A DNA stretch of 64,000 bases. Source: Dysgonomonas sp. 521. Lineage in GTDB: Bacteria > Bacteroidota > Bacteroidia > Bacteroidales > Dysgonomonadaceae. The notes beneath the pieces are model-generated. The model ran no database searches and was not told where the DNA came from. It saw only the letters and a program-made list of their open reading frames with translations. Position 1 is the first letter of the stretch. Every line of letters begins with the position of its first letter. The stretch covers positions 1-64,000 of the forward strand of contig NZ_QVMO01000013.1 in the NCBI RefSeq assembly GCF_010501055.1, given 5' to 3'. Shown here in pieces: positions 10,771 through 20,440 of this stretch. The translations under genes and the position numbers were made by a program.

Positions 10771-12039
10771 CTATTTTTGTTCATGATTCTTTATTCTTCT
10801 GAAAGGCTGTAATTTGAGATAGGTTGCCGAACGCCAAAACCATTCGAGGGGGCCATACAGGAAATATTTCATCCAATATCTGCTGAATATAATCTGTAAG
10901 GTATATACTACTAATCCTAAAATAAATAGTTCCGTAGTTCCCCAGCGCCCGAAGTACGAGCCGAATGCCCACATAGAAAACAGGAAGCATCCTATGACGT
11001 TTTGCAACTCATAATTCGTTAATCCCATACGCCCGTAAGGCGAAATTACATCCAGGTATTTGCCGATGCTTTTTATTTGATACAAGATAATAAAGCCCAT
11101 AGCCAATGCTCCGGACAGGAATACAGCCTTTATATCATTCAGCCCCATCGTAGCCAGCAGGGTTGGCGGTATTGTTTCTCCCGGTCGCATAAATCTCATA
11201 TTTGTTGCATCCTGCGGGAACAGGTCAACAATGAAATTGATTGCTACAACGCCAAGGACAAAGACCGCAAACAGGATAAGATTTCTTTTTTTTCGCGTCT
11301 GAACTTGTTCAAAAAACCGCAAACGTCCTACAACCAATCCAAGCATAAACATGGCTAACGTGATATAACCACGTGCAAAAATACCAAACTGGTAATTTAG
11401 CTTTCCTTCAAAGCCTCTTGTTAGATTCATCTTTGCCGAATTAAGGAAGGAAGGTTTTTCAATATTCGGATTCTGTGGACGTCTTGAAGGACGTTCTTCT
11501 GCATCTTGCCCGCTGTCTGACGTGGCCTGTTCCACTCTAGTCATTTGGTCATAGGTGGCCGTTATGATGCGTGGCGCTCCGATTAATAAAAGAGATGCTA
11601 TCAGTATCAGTATCCAGTTTTTAACTTTATAAAGAAAGACCATCAGTACGCCAAACATGGCGTAAATTGCCAGTATCTCTCCGGAATAAAACATACATCC
11701 AATCATTCCGATTACAAAAAGGATAACCATACGCCACAGGAAGCGTTTGCGGAAATCTATTCCTTTTTTGTGTGCTCTATCCATCTGAATGAAAAAACTC
11801 AAACCGAACAAAAAAGCAAAGATGTTAATGAATTTCCCCATTACTACATTTTGCATTAACCACCAGATAGATTCATCCATAGCCGGAAAGAGAGGCTCCC
11901 TCGGTTCTAAACCAAAAGAAAAAATGCTGTAATGCTGCCACATATGGGTAAGGATAACTCCCAGCAAGGCGAATCCTCTTAATGCGTCTATCACTGTAAT
12001 CCTTTGCAAAGGAGTTGAAATCGTTTTCTGTTCTTCCAT
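10771..12039 (-). CDS. DUF418 family integral membrane protein
   Basis: A 422-residue polytopic membrane protein with about ten hydrophobic segments. The N-terminus RITVIDALRGFALLGVILTH is typical of the DUF418/acyltransferase-like YeiB group. The C-terminal third has the DUF418 signature: MGLTNYELQNVIG, a cluster of Trp and Gly, and GPLEWFWR near the end. Residues about 170-205 form a hydrophilic loop rich in Glu, Arg and Pro between membrane segments. The family's activity is not established. Membrane acyl transfer is sometimes suggested because of its resemblance to acyltransferase 3. It is cotranscribed with secreted hydrolases, with gaps of 7 and 29 bp to its neighbours. Confidence 0.85.
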   Translation of the reverse strand: MEEQKTISTPLQRITVIDALRGFALLGVILTHMWQHYSIFSFGLEPREPLFPAMDESIWWLMQNVVMGKFINIFAFLFGLSFFIQMDRAHKKGIDFRKRFLWRMVILFVIGMIGCMFYSGEILAIYAMFGVLMVFLYKVKNWILILIASLLLIGAPRIITATYDQMTRVEQATSDSGQDAEERPSRRPQNPNIEKPSFLNSAKMNLTRGFEGKLNYQFGIFARGYITLAMFMLGLVVGRLRFFEQVQTRKKRNLILFAVFVLGVVAINFIVDLFPQDATNMRFMRPGETIPPTLLATMGLNDIKAVFLSGALAMGFIILYQIKSIGKYLDVISPYGRMGLTNYELQNVIGCFLFSMWAFGSYFGRWGTTELFILGLVVYTLQIIFSRYWMKYFLYGPLEWFWRSATYLKLQPFRRIKNHEQK

Positions 12040-12068
12040 GTCTTTATTATTCTATAATCAGTATTTAA

Positions 12069-13973
12069 TTAAAATCCTCCCGACGAACCAACGGTTGATA
12101 CTGAACCCTGTGCAGATCCGGTAGTAAAGGAACCTGCCGATGTACCTCCCGAATAAGTTGCTCCTGTATATAGCCCGTAGAAATCTGTACCACCGGAAAT
12201 AGTGCCACCTGTGTAAATTGTATATCCGGTATTGGATTCCAGTAAAGGACTACTGAACAAGATATTCAGCCGGTTGTAAGTCTTGGGTAATCTAAACGTT
12301 AAGACTTCACTTCCGTCGGATGTAGATTGAATCCGGATTATTTCGACATTTTGTGTTCTTGTATTGAAAATCAGTGATCTTTGTCTTGAAACACTTGCAG
12401 TCGGTGTACTTTGCATTCCTCCGCCTCCGGTTCCAATGATAGTTCCCCCGGTAATAGAGAATTGATTCCAATCGCAGTCAATACCTCCTTCATAAGAATT
12501 GGAAGAAGAACCTGCGGCAATAACCACGCCTCCGGTTATAGTCAATGTGCCGTTTGAGTCTATTCCGTCGTTTGTTACACTGTTGCAATATATATTTCCT
12601 CCATCTATCTGTATGTGGTCTGACGCATTAATACAATCATCGTAAGCCTCTATATCAATATTGCCTCCGGTAATTGTAAGGGTGGCTTTACTTTCAAGCC
12701 CTTCTGCTTCTGTCTGTGAAGTGCGGATTGTAATCGTTCCTCCGTTTATGGTCAGATTGCCATCGCTTTTTATGGCTTTTGCTGCGGTATCATTATTACG
12801 GTCATAGACGAACTGGTTTCCTGTGGTTGTCACATAGACTGTACCGTCGTTGATTGTTAATGTACCTTCAACATTGATGCCCTTGCCACCGGAACCTGTG
12901 CTAAGTATGGTAAGGTTCCCATTTTCTATCAACAGGTTTTTATCGCACTTTATCCCGGCAGCCGAAGATGTATCCTGCTCATCTTCCTCCCAAATGGCAT
13001 CGCCTCCCGTATTAATGGTTATATCCCCTCTTAAAAGAGTAAAATTTCCTTTGGAATTGAAACCTTTTGAAGCATTGCCATACACTGTTACAGTTATTGC
13101 ATCGCTTGTATTAATACTTATGTCTTCATCCGTTTTAAGGGCATGTCCTTTCTGTCCCGTAGTGGTGATATTTATCTCGCCTCCGGTTATATTGATAGGT
13201 TCTCCCGTATCAATACCATCCCCTGCGGAACGTATAGTTAAAAGACCACCTGAAATAGTTACACCGTCATTTGTATGTATGCCATCGCTTGCGGATTCCT
13301 TAATATTTATATTCCCGTTACGAATAGTTAATGCTCCGTCACTGCAAAGCGAATGCCTGTTTTTTCCTCTTATTTCCAGTGAACCATTACCGCCGATTTC
13401 AATATCACCTTCACTGAAAAATGTAGCTTTCATATCTTCTCCGTCAATAAATGTATATTCTTCGTTGTCAAAAAGGCGGTTATTCGTATTGTCTATAATC
13501 GTAAGCGAAGCCTTTTGCTTGCTTTGGATATTGATAGCTGCACCATTCGGATTAGTTATACCTGTTCCATTCAGGATTAATCCGAAAGGAGTTTCGCCGT
13601 ATATTTTAACGGAACCGTTATTGGTGATTCCAGAAAGGATATAATTGATTTCTGTATTTGTGACGGACGAACGGATAATCATATGGGATTCATTATTTTC
13701 TATTTCAACCCCATTGCTGTTGAACGGATTGTCTATTGTAACACCACTGGATGAAAAGGCAATAGTTACAGCGTTTTCATAATTAATATCCTGTGAGTTA
13801 GGATTGAGAGGATCGTCGTCATTATCGCCCGGATCTTCCGGGATAGTAGGTTCCTCCGGAGTTTCTATTTCTTCTGTTTCCGGAATATTATCATCAGAAC
13901 AGGAATAAAGTAATGATAAACTTATCCCTAATGATAATAGTATAAAAATCTTTTTTGCAAACATTACTTTCAA
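12069..13973 (-). CDS. surface lipoprotein with DUF4353 carbohydrate-binding beta-helix
   Basis: A 634-residue lipoprotein: lipobox LLYSC with an SDD tail after Cys25, then a Pro/Glu/Asp-rich linker (about 30-60). The rest is a long run of short repeats of the form G-N-L-T-I-N-G-G-T-I or D-G-I-D, which suggests a right-handed beta-helix. This matches the DUF4353 (Cthe_2159-like) carbohydrate-binding family. The last 60 residues are Gly/Ser/Thr-rich and low in complexity. No catalytic motif is visible. Binding of acidic polysaccharide is known for the clostridial founder; here it is inference. The gene lies between DUF418 and an aldo/keto reductase in the operon. Confidence 0.82.
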   Translation of the reverse strand: MKVMFAKKIFILLSLGISLSLLYSCSDDNIPETEEIETPEEPTIPEDPGDNDDDPLNPNSQDINYENAVTIAFSSSGVTIDNPFNSNGVEIENNESHMIIRSSVTNTEINYILSGITNNGSVKIYGETPFGLILNGTGITNPNGAAINIQSKQKASLTIIDNTNNRLFDNEEYTFIDGEDMKATFFSEGDIEIGGNGSLEIRGKNRHSLCSDGALTIRNGNINIKESASDGIHTNDGVTISGGLLTIRSAGDGIDTGEPINITGGEINITTTGQKGHALKTDEDISINTSDAITVTVYGNASKGFNSKGNFTLLRGDITINTGGDAIWEEDEQDTSSAAGIKCDKNLLIENGNLTILSTGSGGKGINVEGTLTINDGTVYVTTTGNQFVYDRNNDTAAKAIKSDGNLTINGGTITIRTSQTEAEGLESKATLTITGGNIDIEAYDDCINASDHIQIDGGNIYCNSVTNDGIDSNGTLTITGGVVIAAGSSSNSYEGGIDCDWNQFSITGGTIIGTGGGGMQSTPTASVSRQRSLIFNTRTQNVEIIRIQSTSDGSEVLTFRLPKTYNRLNILFSSPLLESNTGYTIYTGGTISGGTDFYGLYTGATYSGGTSAGSFTTGSAQGSVSTVGSSGGF

Positions 13974-13984
13974 GTTTTAGTTCG

Positions 13985-14980
<996 letters not shown>

Positions 14981-15940
14981 TTACTCGAAATTATCGCTCG
15001 CGAGTTTCAGAGCTTTTGGTAAACACTCTTGCCAAAACGCCCAATCATGTCTACCGGGACGGGTAGTATAAGTATAGACGAGGCTTGTTTGCGATAATAT
15101 ATTATTCACGTTGTCGTTCATTGGCAAAGCCCCCCAATCTTCTGTTCCGCACTCCATTACGAAAGCGGGGAAGTTTGCCAATTCTTCATCTGTCTTTCCT
15201 ACGACAAGAGTACCGACTTGTGTATAGGTTCCTGTATAAGCACTACTCATCGCAAAGCAACTGCTAAACATCTCAGGACGACTAAATGCATGATAAGTAC
15301 AACCATAGCCACCCATCGAGAGACCTGAAATGGAGCGTCCACCTTTATTGGCCTTTACCCTATAAGTAGATTCTATGATTGGAATAAATTCGTTGACGAA
15401 ATAATCTTCGTAGTTCATTCCTTGATAATACCCATTGACATAGAACGAGGCATAAGCTTCGGGGCTGACGATAATCATTTCTTCGCATGTTCCACCCGCA
15501 AAGGCTTCATCAGCGATCGCTTTCATGTTTCCGTTCGTTTCCCATGACCGATAGTTTTGTCCGAGACCATGCAATAAGTAGAGTATCGGATACTCCCGAT
15601 TGGGACTCACATTATAGCTTGGTGGCAAGTAGATTGTATAAGATTGATTTCCTCCCAATATTTGGCTCGGAATGGTTTGCGACATGTCTATCGTTCCTTC
15701 TGTTGGAATATCGTTGTTTGTTATAGTAATACTGTCTATTTCAGATAAAAGATAATCAGATTGGAAGTTCTCAAAATGAATACGCATTACTGTTTCATTT
15801 GCAGTAAACCGAATGCTGTCTATTGTAGACGTCAGAAAACTTTCCGGCGTAAAATCGCTTTTGTGAATATTCAGTGATTTTTGCGCAAAACTGTTTGTAT
15901 AAGCCAAACTACAGATGAATATTAATACTATATTTCTCAT
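14981..15940 (-). CDS. exported esterase with N-terminal beta domain (EstA/tributyrin-esterase-like)
   Basis: A 319-residue protein with a signal peptide (1-19, ending NSFAQ). Residues 20-90 form a short beta-rich unit with the sequence LSEIDSITIT, common in Bacteroidetes exported proteins. An esterase-D-like hydrolase follows: oxyanion loop LYLLHGLGQN, nucleophile Ser in SGLSMGGYG, acid in CGTEDWGALP, His in RPGRHDWAFW. Members hydrolyse short acyl or feruloyl esters. It is paralogous in fold to the 3746-5017 esterase but lacks the C-terminal sorting domain. Confidence 0.85.
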   Translation of the reverse strand: MRNIVLIFICSLAYTNSFAQKSLNIHKSDFTPESFLTSTIDSIRFTANETVMRIHFENFQSDYLLSEIDSITITNNDIPTEGTIDMSQTIPSQILGGNQSYTIYLPPSYNVSPNREYPILYLLHGLGQNYRSWETNGNMKAIADEAFAGGTCEEMIIVSPEAYASFYVNGYYQGMNYEDYFVNEFIPIIESTYRVKANKGGRSISGLSMGGYGCTYHAFSRPEMFSSCFAMSSAYTGTYTQVGTLVVGKTDEELANFPAFVMECGTEDWGALPMNDNVNNILSQTSLVYTYTTRPGRHDWAFWQECLPKALKLASDNFE

Positions 15941-15958
15941 ATTATTTTATGTCGTATT

Positions 15959-16912
15959 TTAGTTATTGAAGACATTCGTCATCCACCTGTCGAAAGTTGG
16001 TATCCAGTTTCCTCTCGCACCGTAGCCGTGTGGCCATCCTTCCAGAATATATCTTTCAACGGCAACACCTGCTTGTTCCACAGCATTTGCATTTGCTGTG
16101 AATTGACCGGCAAAACCATCAGTTGTTCCCCAACAGTAAAAAGTAGGGGGTAAATTAGAGCGTCTGAATAATTCAACGTCGGTTGAACCCACGCTTAATC
16201 TTCCATAAAAAGAGTAGATATGTCCGATTCCTTTTACATCTGCGGATATGTTATCCAATTCGTCCGGCACATAACGGCTATCTAATGAAGAACCGTTTAC
16301 TGTACCTCTGTAATTCAATACTTGTTCGCCACACAGGATACCGCCTGCCGAGAATCCGGCTACTACAATCTTATCGGCATCAATACCATAATAATCAGCA
16401 TGAAGACGGACAAATCTTACCGCTCTTGCCAAATCCTGTGCTCCTTCCTGCTGTGTATATGGTCTTAATCTATAATTAACGACAAAGCACTGATATCCTA
16501 ATGCATTTAATTCTCTGGCAACAGGAAAGCAATCTCCTGAATTACCACGAAATTGAAATGCACCACCTGCACATAGAAGAACAGCTCCTTTTATGGGTAC
16601 ACCTTCCACAACAGGAAACCTTATTATGTTCGGACGGAAATCGGGTCCATCCGGATTACTGGAATTTGCAACTGTCTGATAAGAAGTTGTTGCAGGCATA
16701 TTCCCTTCCAGCCAAAGGTATATATCGGTTTGCGAGGGGTCACCCATTTCACCACTCGGTTCATTCGGTTCATTTCCGTCTTCTTCTTCAACGGGCGGAA
16801 CAATAGTTGCCGGTTCATTATCATCGCTACAAGCCGAAAACAAACTACTACCTATTAGCAGAATCATTAAATAGAAAGAAGAGGCTATCATATATTTCAT
16901 TTTATTTTTCAT
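15959..16912 (-). CDS. lipoprotein alpha/beta hydrolase (BD-FAE/acetylxylan-esterase-like)
   Basis: A 317-residue lipoprotein when started at the ATG at 16912; the frame stays open for 16 more codons, but those overlap the upstream gene and would hide the signal sequence. The chosen start lies 2 bp after the preceding stop with AGG just before it. Lipobox SLFSAC with SDDN after the Cys. Hydrolase motifs: VLLCAGGAFQFRG (oxyanion region), nucleophile in VVAGFSAGGI, His in EGWPHGYGARG. The arrangement resembles bifunctional acetylxylan/feruloyl esterases and kynurenine-formamidase-like hydrolases. It is closely related in layout to the 18021-19106 gene. Confidence 0.83.
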   Translation of the reverse strand: MKNKMKYMIASSFYLMILLIGSSLFSACSDDNEPATIVPPVEEEDGNEPNEPSGEMGDPSQTDIYLWLEGNMPATTSYQTVANSSNPDGPDFRPNIIRFPVVEGVPIKGAVLLCAGGAFQFRGNSGDCFPVARELNALGYQCFVVNYRLRPYTQQEGAQDLARAVRFVRLHADYYGIDADKIVVAGFSAGGILCGEQVLNYRGTVNGSSLDSRYVPDELDNISADVKGIGHIYSFYGRLSVGSTDVELFRRSNLPPTFYCWGTTDGFAGQFTANANAVEQAGVAVERYILEGWPHGYGARGNWIPTFDRWMTNVFNN

Positions 16913-16914
16913 AA

Positions 16915-17394
16915 TTACCTGCCTATTAATCTGGTGAATGACAGCGAACCTAATTTCCATTTACCATCAATCGGTACATACACCTCTGTTACCATGAACG
17001 GGTTGACAACTTCATTGCCTCCAACGATAGCTGTCAAACGAATCTTATTCAGAATTATAGCTATATTGTCAACAAATCGTATAGAAGTTTCCTCTATTTC
17101 AGTATGTTTATACTGGATTCCACCACTTCTGATTGTGTTAAGTTCCTGTTCTTTGTTCATAGTTGCCCCCATGTGGACAAAGACTGCTTCTTCGTGGAAA
17201 AGGTCATTCAAAGCATCTACATTTTTATCTGCCATCCATTGCCATTTAGTTTTCGACAAATCGATAAGTTCCTGTTTTGTTTTCTCATCACCGGTTACTT
17301 CTTGTTGTGCATAAACTCCCTGAATGCCAAATACTATACTTAATGCAAGGATTAGCATTTTTACTCTGCTATTTTTCAATATTTTCTTCTCCAT
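16915..17394 (-). CDS. exported NTF2-like (DUF4440/SnoaL-like) protein
   Basis: A 159-residue protein with a hydrophobic signal (about 10-29, ending VYAQQ) and one cone-shaped NTF2-like domain. Typical features: a TKWQWMADKNVDALNDLFHEEAVFVHMG helix region (given here in outline only), and the closing strand DGKWKLGSLSFTRL. The family binds small ligands or has ketosteroid-isomerase-like activity; nothing here fixes the substrate. It is packed between a flavodoxin gene (13 bp) and the hydrolase gene (2 bp), so cotranslation is likely. Confidence 0.82.
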   Translation of the reverse strand: MEKKILKNSRVKMLILALSIVFGIQGVYAQQEVTGDEKTKQELIDLSKTKWQWMADKNVDALNDLFHEEAVFVHMGATMNKEQELNTIRSGGIQYKHTEIEETSIRFVDNIAIILNKIRLTAIVGGNEVVNPFMVTEVYVPIDGKWKLGSLSFTRLIGR

Positions 17395-17407
17395 GACTAT
17401 ATTTTTA

Positions 17408-17998
17408 TTAATTGATAATTCCTATTTCTTTTAACCAAGGCTCAACATTAGTTGTACTTCCTGATGAACCAAACTCTTTCAAGTGAGTAGATTCAGGTGT
17501 CAATTCTTTGATTTTATCAATGGTTTGCGGCATCCATGTCGTGGCACCATATGTGCAAAAAGGAATAATGGTTTTTCCTTTGAAATCATAATTATCGAGG
17601 AAAGTACAGACAACCATAGCCGGATAATGCCACCAAATGGGAGTTCCGACAAATATTGTATCATAATTGTCGAGGTTTTCCGGCAAGTTGGCAACGCCGG
17701 GACGTCTGTCGTTATACGCTTCATCCTGAATGCGGTCAGAATCGGGATAACCATCCCCCTCATAAGGATCTGCTGCTAATATACGGTATGTATCAGCTCC
17801 GGTTAATTCCGCAATACGTTCAGCTACACCTCTTGTTGTCCCCGATTGGGAAAAATATACTACCAGTATATTACTGTTACCGTCTGGTTGTTGGTCGGTT
17901 TGTTCCTCTTCAGTTATATTATTATTGCTATCGTCCGAACAAGCCGACATAGGACATGTTACCAACATTATTAACAGAGTTAAAATAAAATTTTTCAT
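17408..17998 (-). CDS. lipoprotein flavodoxin
   Basis: A 196-residue protein with lipobox MSAC (Cys20) and the SDD tail usual for Bacteroidetes lipoproteins, then an acidic Gln/Asn-rich linker and a flavodoxin domain. FMN loops: VYFSQSGTTRGVAER, VGTPIWWHYPAM and FCTYGATTWM. The substrate-side AADPYEGDGYPDSDR segment is typical of the flavodoxin-4 group. It is the third exported flavodoxin in this operon and the only one with a clear lipid anchor, so it is probably membrane-bound on the periplasmic side. Electron transfer from the NapH/NapG-like protein is a hypothesis. Confidence 0.87.
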   Translation of the reverse strand: MKNFILTLLIMLVTCPMSACSDDSNNNITEEEQTDQQPDGNSNILVVYFSQSGTTRGVAERIAELTGADTYRILAADPYEGDGYPDSDRIQDEAYNDRRPGVANLPENLDNYDTIFVGTPIWWHYPAMVVCTFLDNYDFKGKTIIPFCTYGATTWMPQTIDKIKELTPESTHLKEFGSSGSTTNVEPWLKEIGIIN

Positions 17999-18020
17999 AT
18001 CTTTTTGATTTTAATATTGA

Positions 18021-19106
18021 TTACTGATTGATATACTTCTGCCAGAAGCGGACAGCTAAATCGAGCCATCCTTCTGCATCTGTGCCAGTACCAAGACCGA
18101 AACCATGTCCGGCAGTCTGATACCTGCGATATTCTACATCTACTCCCGCATTTCGCAGGTTTTGCACTCTTGTTTCTACCGTATTTACATTGGCTATACC
18201 ATCGTTTGCAGCTACCGTTATAAATGAAGGAGAAAAATCACTTGAATAGGTTGAATGTCCTGTATATGCGATTACTGCCGTAGCCGGTTTAGGTAGGTTT
18301 CCACCTCCGGATCTTGCCACCCCATTTAATGCAATATTGCTAGCTAAACGAGCACCTGCCGAACCTCCCCATACAGAATAATCATTAGTGCTTACTCCAA
18401 GTGATTCAGCATTTTCAAATATGTAAGTGATTGCCGTAGCTAAATCTGCTGTTGAATCATGACCTCCGACCCGATACCTTAATACAAAGGCATTCAATCC
18501 CAATTCGCTTATTCGTTGTGCTAAAGGAAATCCTTCGTGCAATGAGCCTACATAAACCCCACCACCTCCGGGACAAACTACTGCAAATGGTGCATTCGGT
18601 TTTCCCCTGAAAAAGAATATGCCTGTATTTCTTTTAGACGGATCCTGCTCTTTTTGTTGTTCTGTGTAGATGTTGTAGAAAATAGTTTTGCCATTATTTA
18701 CTTCATCGATCATGAAATTCAATGCACCTACTACCACATCAGGGCGGATATTTCCGTGATACGGCATAAGGGAACCTACATTAGAAATCGGGGTATTATA
18801 ATAGGATGAATTATTATCACGGGCTAAGAGTAATTCGCCGAAACCTTCAAATGCGGGATGATTTACAATATCCCGGACATAATTACTTGTCGTTAAATGT
18901 TCTCCCACACTTCCATTGTTATCTTCATTATTCCCGTTTTCATTTTCGTTCTCATTCCCATTTTCATCGACGACTTCCTGATCGTCTTCATCTGTAATTG
19001 TAGAATCAGGATCGGAACAATTCAAAAGGAAGAGTGCCAATAAAAACGATAGTACCATATTGCCAACAAGAATTTTATTATTGATTATTACTCTTTTCAT
19101 ATTCAC
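18021..19106 (-). CDS. lipoprotein alpha/beta hydrolase (BD-FAE-like)
   Basis: A 361-residue lipoprotein: lipobox LFLLNC with SDPD after the Cys, followed by a low-complexity Glu/Asn linker. The catalytic domain has the FAVVCPGGGGVY oxyanion region, nucleophile Ser in WGGSAGARLAS and His in TAGHGFGLG close to the C-terminus. It resembles acetyl-esterase/BD-FAE enzymes and the neighbour at 15959-16912. The second codon pair (MNMKR) gives two possible starts six bases apart. It is second in the operon, 6 bp after the first gene. Substrate unknown. Confidence 0.84.
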   Translation of the reverse strand: MNMKRVIINNKILVGNMVLSFLLALFLLNCSDPDSTITDEDDQEVVDENGNENENENGNNEDNNGSVGEHLTTSNYVRDIVNHPAFEGFGELLLARDNNSSYYNTPISNVGSLMPYHGNIRPDVVVGALNFMIDEVNNGKTIFYNIYTEQQKEQDPSKRNTGIFFFRGKPNAPFAVVCPGGGGVYVGSLHEGFPLAQRISELGLNAFVLRYRVGGHDSTADLATAITYIFENAESLGVSTNDYSVWGGSAGARLASNIALNGVARSGGGNLPKPATAVIAYTGHSTYSSDFSPSFITVAANDGIANVNTVETRVQNLRNAGVDVEYRRYQTAGHGFGLGTGTDAEGWLDLAVRFWQKYINQ

Positions 19107-19112
19107 TTGGCT

Positions 19113-20198
19113 TTAATCCAGTTTTTTCTCAGTAAGCCAGCTTGAAAGTAAATCAGCAATTTCAACATTGTTCAAATCAGACATTAGGAAGTGAGTATTT
19201 CCATGTATTCCTATTTTGGAAAGTTCTACCAATGTGGCATCACCGCCATGACGGTTGATCGTTTCTACAAATTGCCGTCCCAAAGTCAAACGTGTACGCC
19301 AGTTCTCCGCACCAAGTTCATTGGTTACTTCATCCGGTATATAATCACCAAAATACATGACAATAGGAATTTGTGTCAGTTTTCTGAAATCGTCTATCGA
19401 AACTTCAACTCCTGATAATGTTCCGGTACGTCCGCTTATAGGTTCAGGCAGTTCGCCTTTGGGAAATGGATATGTGCCCGGTTCATAAGCAACAATAGCT
19501 TTTACATTTGGATTTTTAATACCTATAAACCATCCCGGCAATCCTCCCTGTGAATGGGTAACCAAAATTCCCGATCCGATTTTGTCAAATAGTTTAGATA
19601 TACTATTACTTATTACTTCGCTATCAAATGCACCAGTATTTGGTGCCATTTGTCGGAAAAAATTTTCAAGACTTTCCTTATCGCGAGGGAATTGCACTCC
19701 TTCGTTATAATTAGGCCATACGCCGATACGAAATATTTCATACCACATTTGTTCATCCGCAATAGGTTCAATAGTAGACGCAACCGTGCTTCTTCCGGCT
19801 TTTCCCCTGCGCGGCTGGTCAATTAAGTATGTGCTGAAACCTCTGCGGAGAAAAATATTCTGAAATCCTTCACGTCCGTCAGGGGTAGTTTCCCATGTTT
19901 TAGAGGATTGCCCTGCGCCATGAAGGAATACAAGAGGTAATTGCTTGGCTTTATCAGGTATCTGATAAAATACATAAGCATGATCACCGTGATAGGTTTG
20001 TCCTTCAGGATAAGGTTTGAAATTATCAAAGTTATCCCCATTATATGTACCTTCATTCTGAATTACAGTTCCGCCAACAGTGAAACTTCCCTGCTCTTTT
20101 ATTACAAGCATTTCAATTGTTTGGTTTTTAGGTTGCTGCTTGCATCCTATAAGAAAAAACAATCCGCTTACTACTAATATTACTGTATATTTCTTCAT
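19113..20198 (-). CDS. lipoprotein alpha/beta hydrolase, first gene of the redox/hydrolase operon
   Basis: A 361-residue lipoprotein when started at the ATG at 20198; the frame opens 16 codons earlier, but the -7 promoter element at 20232-20239 would then leave no leader, and AGAAAG lies just before the chosen ATG. Lipobox FFLIGC (Cys about 19). Hydrolase motifs: PLVFLHGAGQSSKTWE (oxyanion), nucleophile Ser in LVTHSQGGLPG, His in GIHGNTHF. It resembles the alpha/beta hydrolases found with AraC regulators in Bacteroidetes. As the first gene, it reads directly from the operator region shared with the AraC genes. Confidence 0.85.
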   Translation of the reverse strand: MKKYTVILVVSGLFFLIGCKQQPKNQTIEMLVIKEQGSFTVGGTVIQNEGTYNGDNFDNFKPYPEGQTYHGDHAYVFYQIPDKAKQLPLVFLHGAGQSSKTWETTPDGREGFQNIFLRRGFSTYLIDQPRRGKAGRSTVASTIEPIADEQMWYEIFRIGVWPNYNEGVQFPRDKESLENFFRQMAPNTGAFDSEVISNSISKLFDKIGSGILVTHSQGGLPGWFIGIKNPNVKAIVAYEPGTYPFPKGELPEPISGRTGTLSGVEVSIDDFRKLTQIPIVMYFGDYIPDEVTNELGAENWRTRLTLGRQFVETINRHGGDATLVELSKIGIHGNTHFLMSDLNNVEIADLLSSWLTEKKLD

Positions 20199-20231
20199 TT
20201 TACTTTCTTTTAGTTTATACTTTTCACGATA

Positions 20232-20239
20232 CAAACTTA
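20232..20239 (-). promoter_or_regulatory. putative -7 element of the redox/hydrolase operon
   Basis: On the minus strand the sequence TAAGTTTG fits the Bacteroides -7 consensus TAnnTTTG. It would start transcription about 27 bases before the ATG at 20198. A good -33 TTTG is not present. The expected -33 position (about 20259) lies just beside the first TTACTG box, which fits activator-dependent transcription. Confidence 0.5.
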
Positions 20240-20269
20240 CGGGCAATAATCTCGCATGTAAATAGACAG

Positions 20270-20363
20270 ATTACTGTTTCTTATACCATTTTTACTGATT
20301 GGTACTATCCCGTACATCAAACACATACACAAATTACTGTTTCTTATACCATTTTTACTGATT
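20270..20363. promoter_or_regulatory. duplicated operator with four TTACTG boxes, likely AraC binding site
   Basis: A 31-bp sequence occurs twice without a mismatch, at 20270-20300 and 20333-20363, starting 63 bp apart. Each copy holds two TTACTG boxes 21 bp apart. The four boxes start at 20271, 20292, 20334 and 20355, so spacings are 21, 42 and 21 bp, all on one face of the helix. Direct half-sites 21 bp apart are the classic AraC-family arrangement. The region lies between the divergent operon and the two AraC genes. Confidence 0.75.
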
Positions 20364-20399
20364 AAGAAGGCACATTGCTAGAATTCAGCTTAAAACAAT

Positions 20400-20407
20400 T
20401 ATTTTTG
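20400..20407 (+). promoter_or_regulatory. putative -7 promoter element of the first AraC gene
   Basis: TATTTTTG fits TAnnTTTG, 33 bp before the ATG at 20441. The -33 position (about 20375) reads ATTG, one mismatch to TTTG. It lies about 37 bp from the last TTACTG box, so the operator could also serve autoregulation. Confidence 0.5.
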
Positions 20408-20440
20408 TGTAAGTCTTAAATTTAAAATAGAAGTGCGGAT

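Noticed and set aside
12850..13644. A 264-codon open frame opposite the DUF4353 gene
   Set aside because: A shadow of the repetitive beta-helix gene; its sequence is Pro/Ser/Val-rich and mirrors the repeats.
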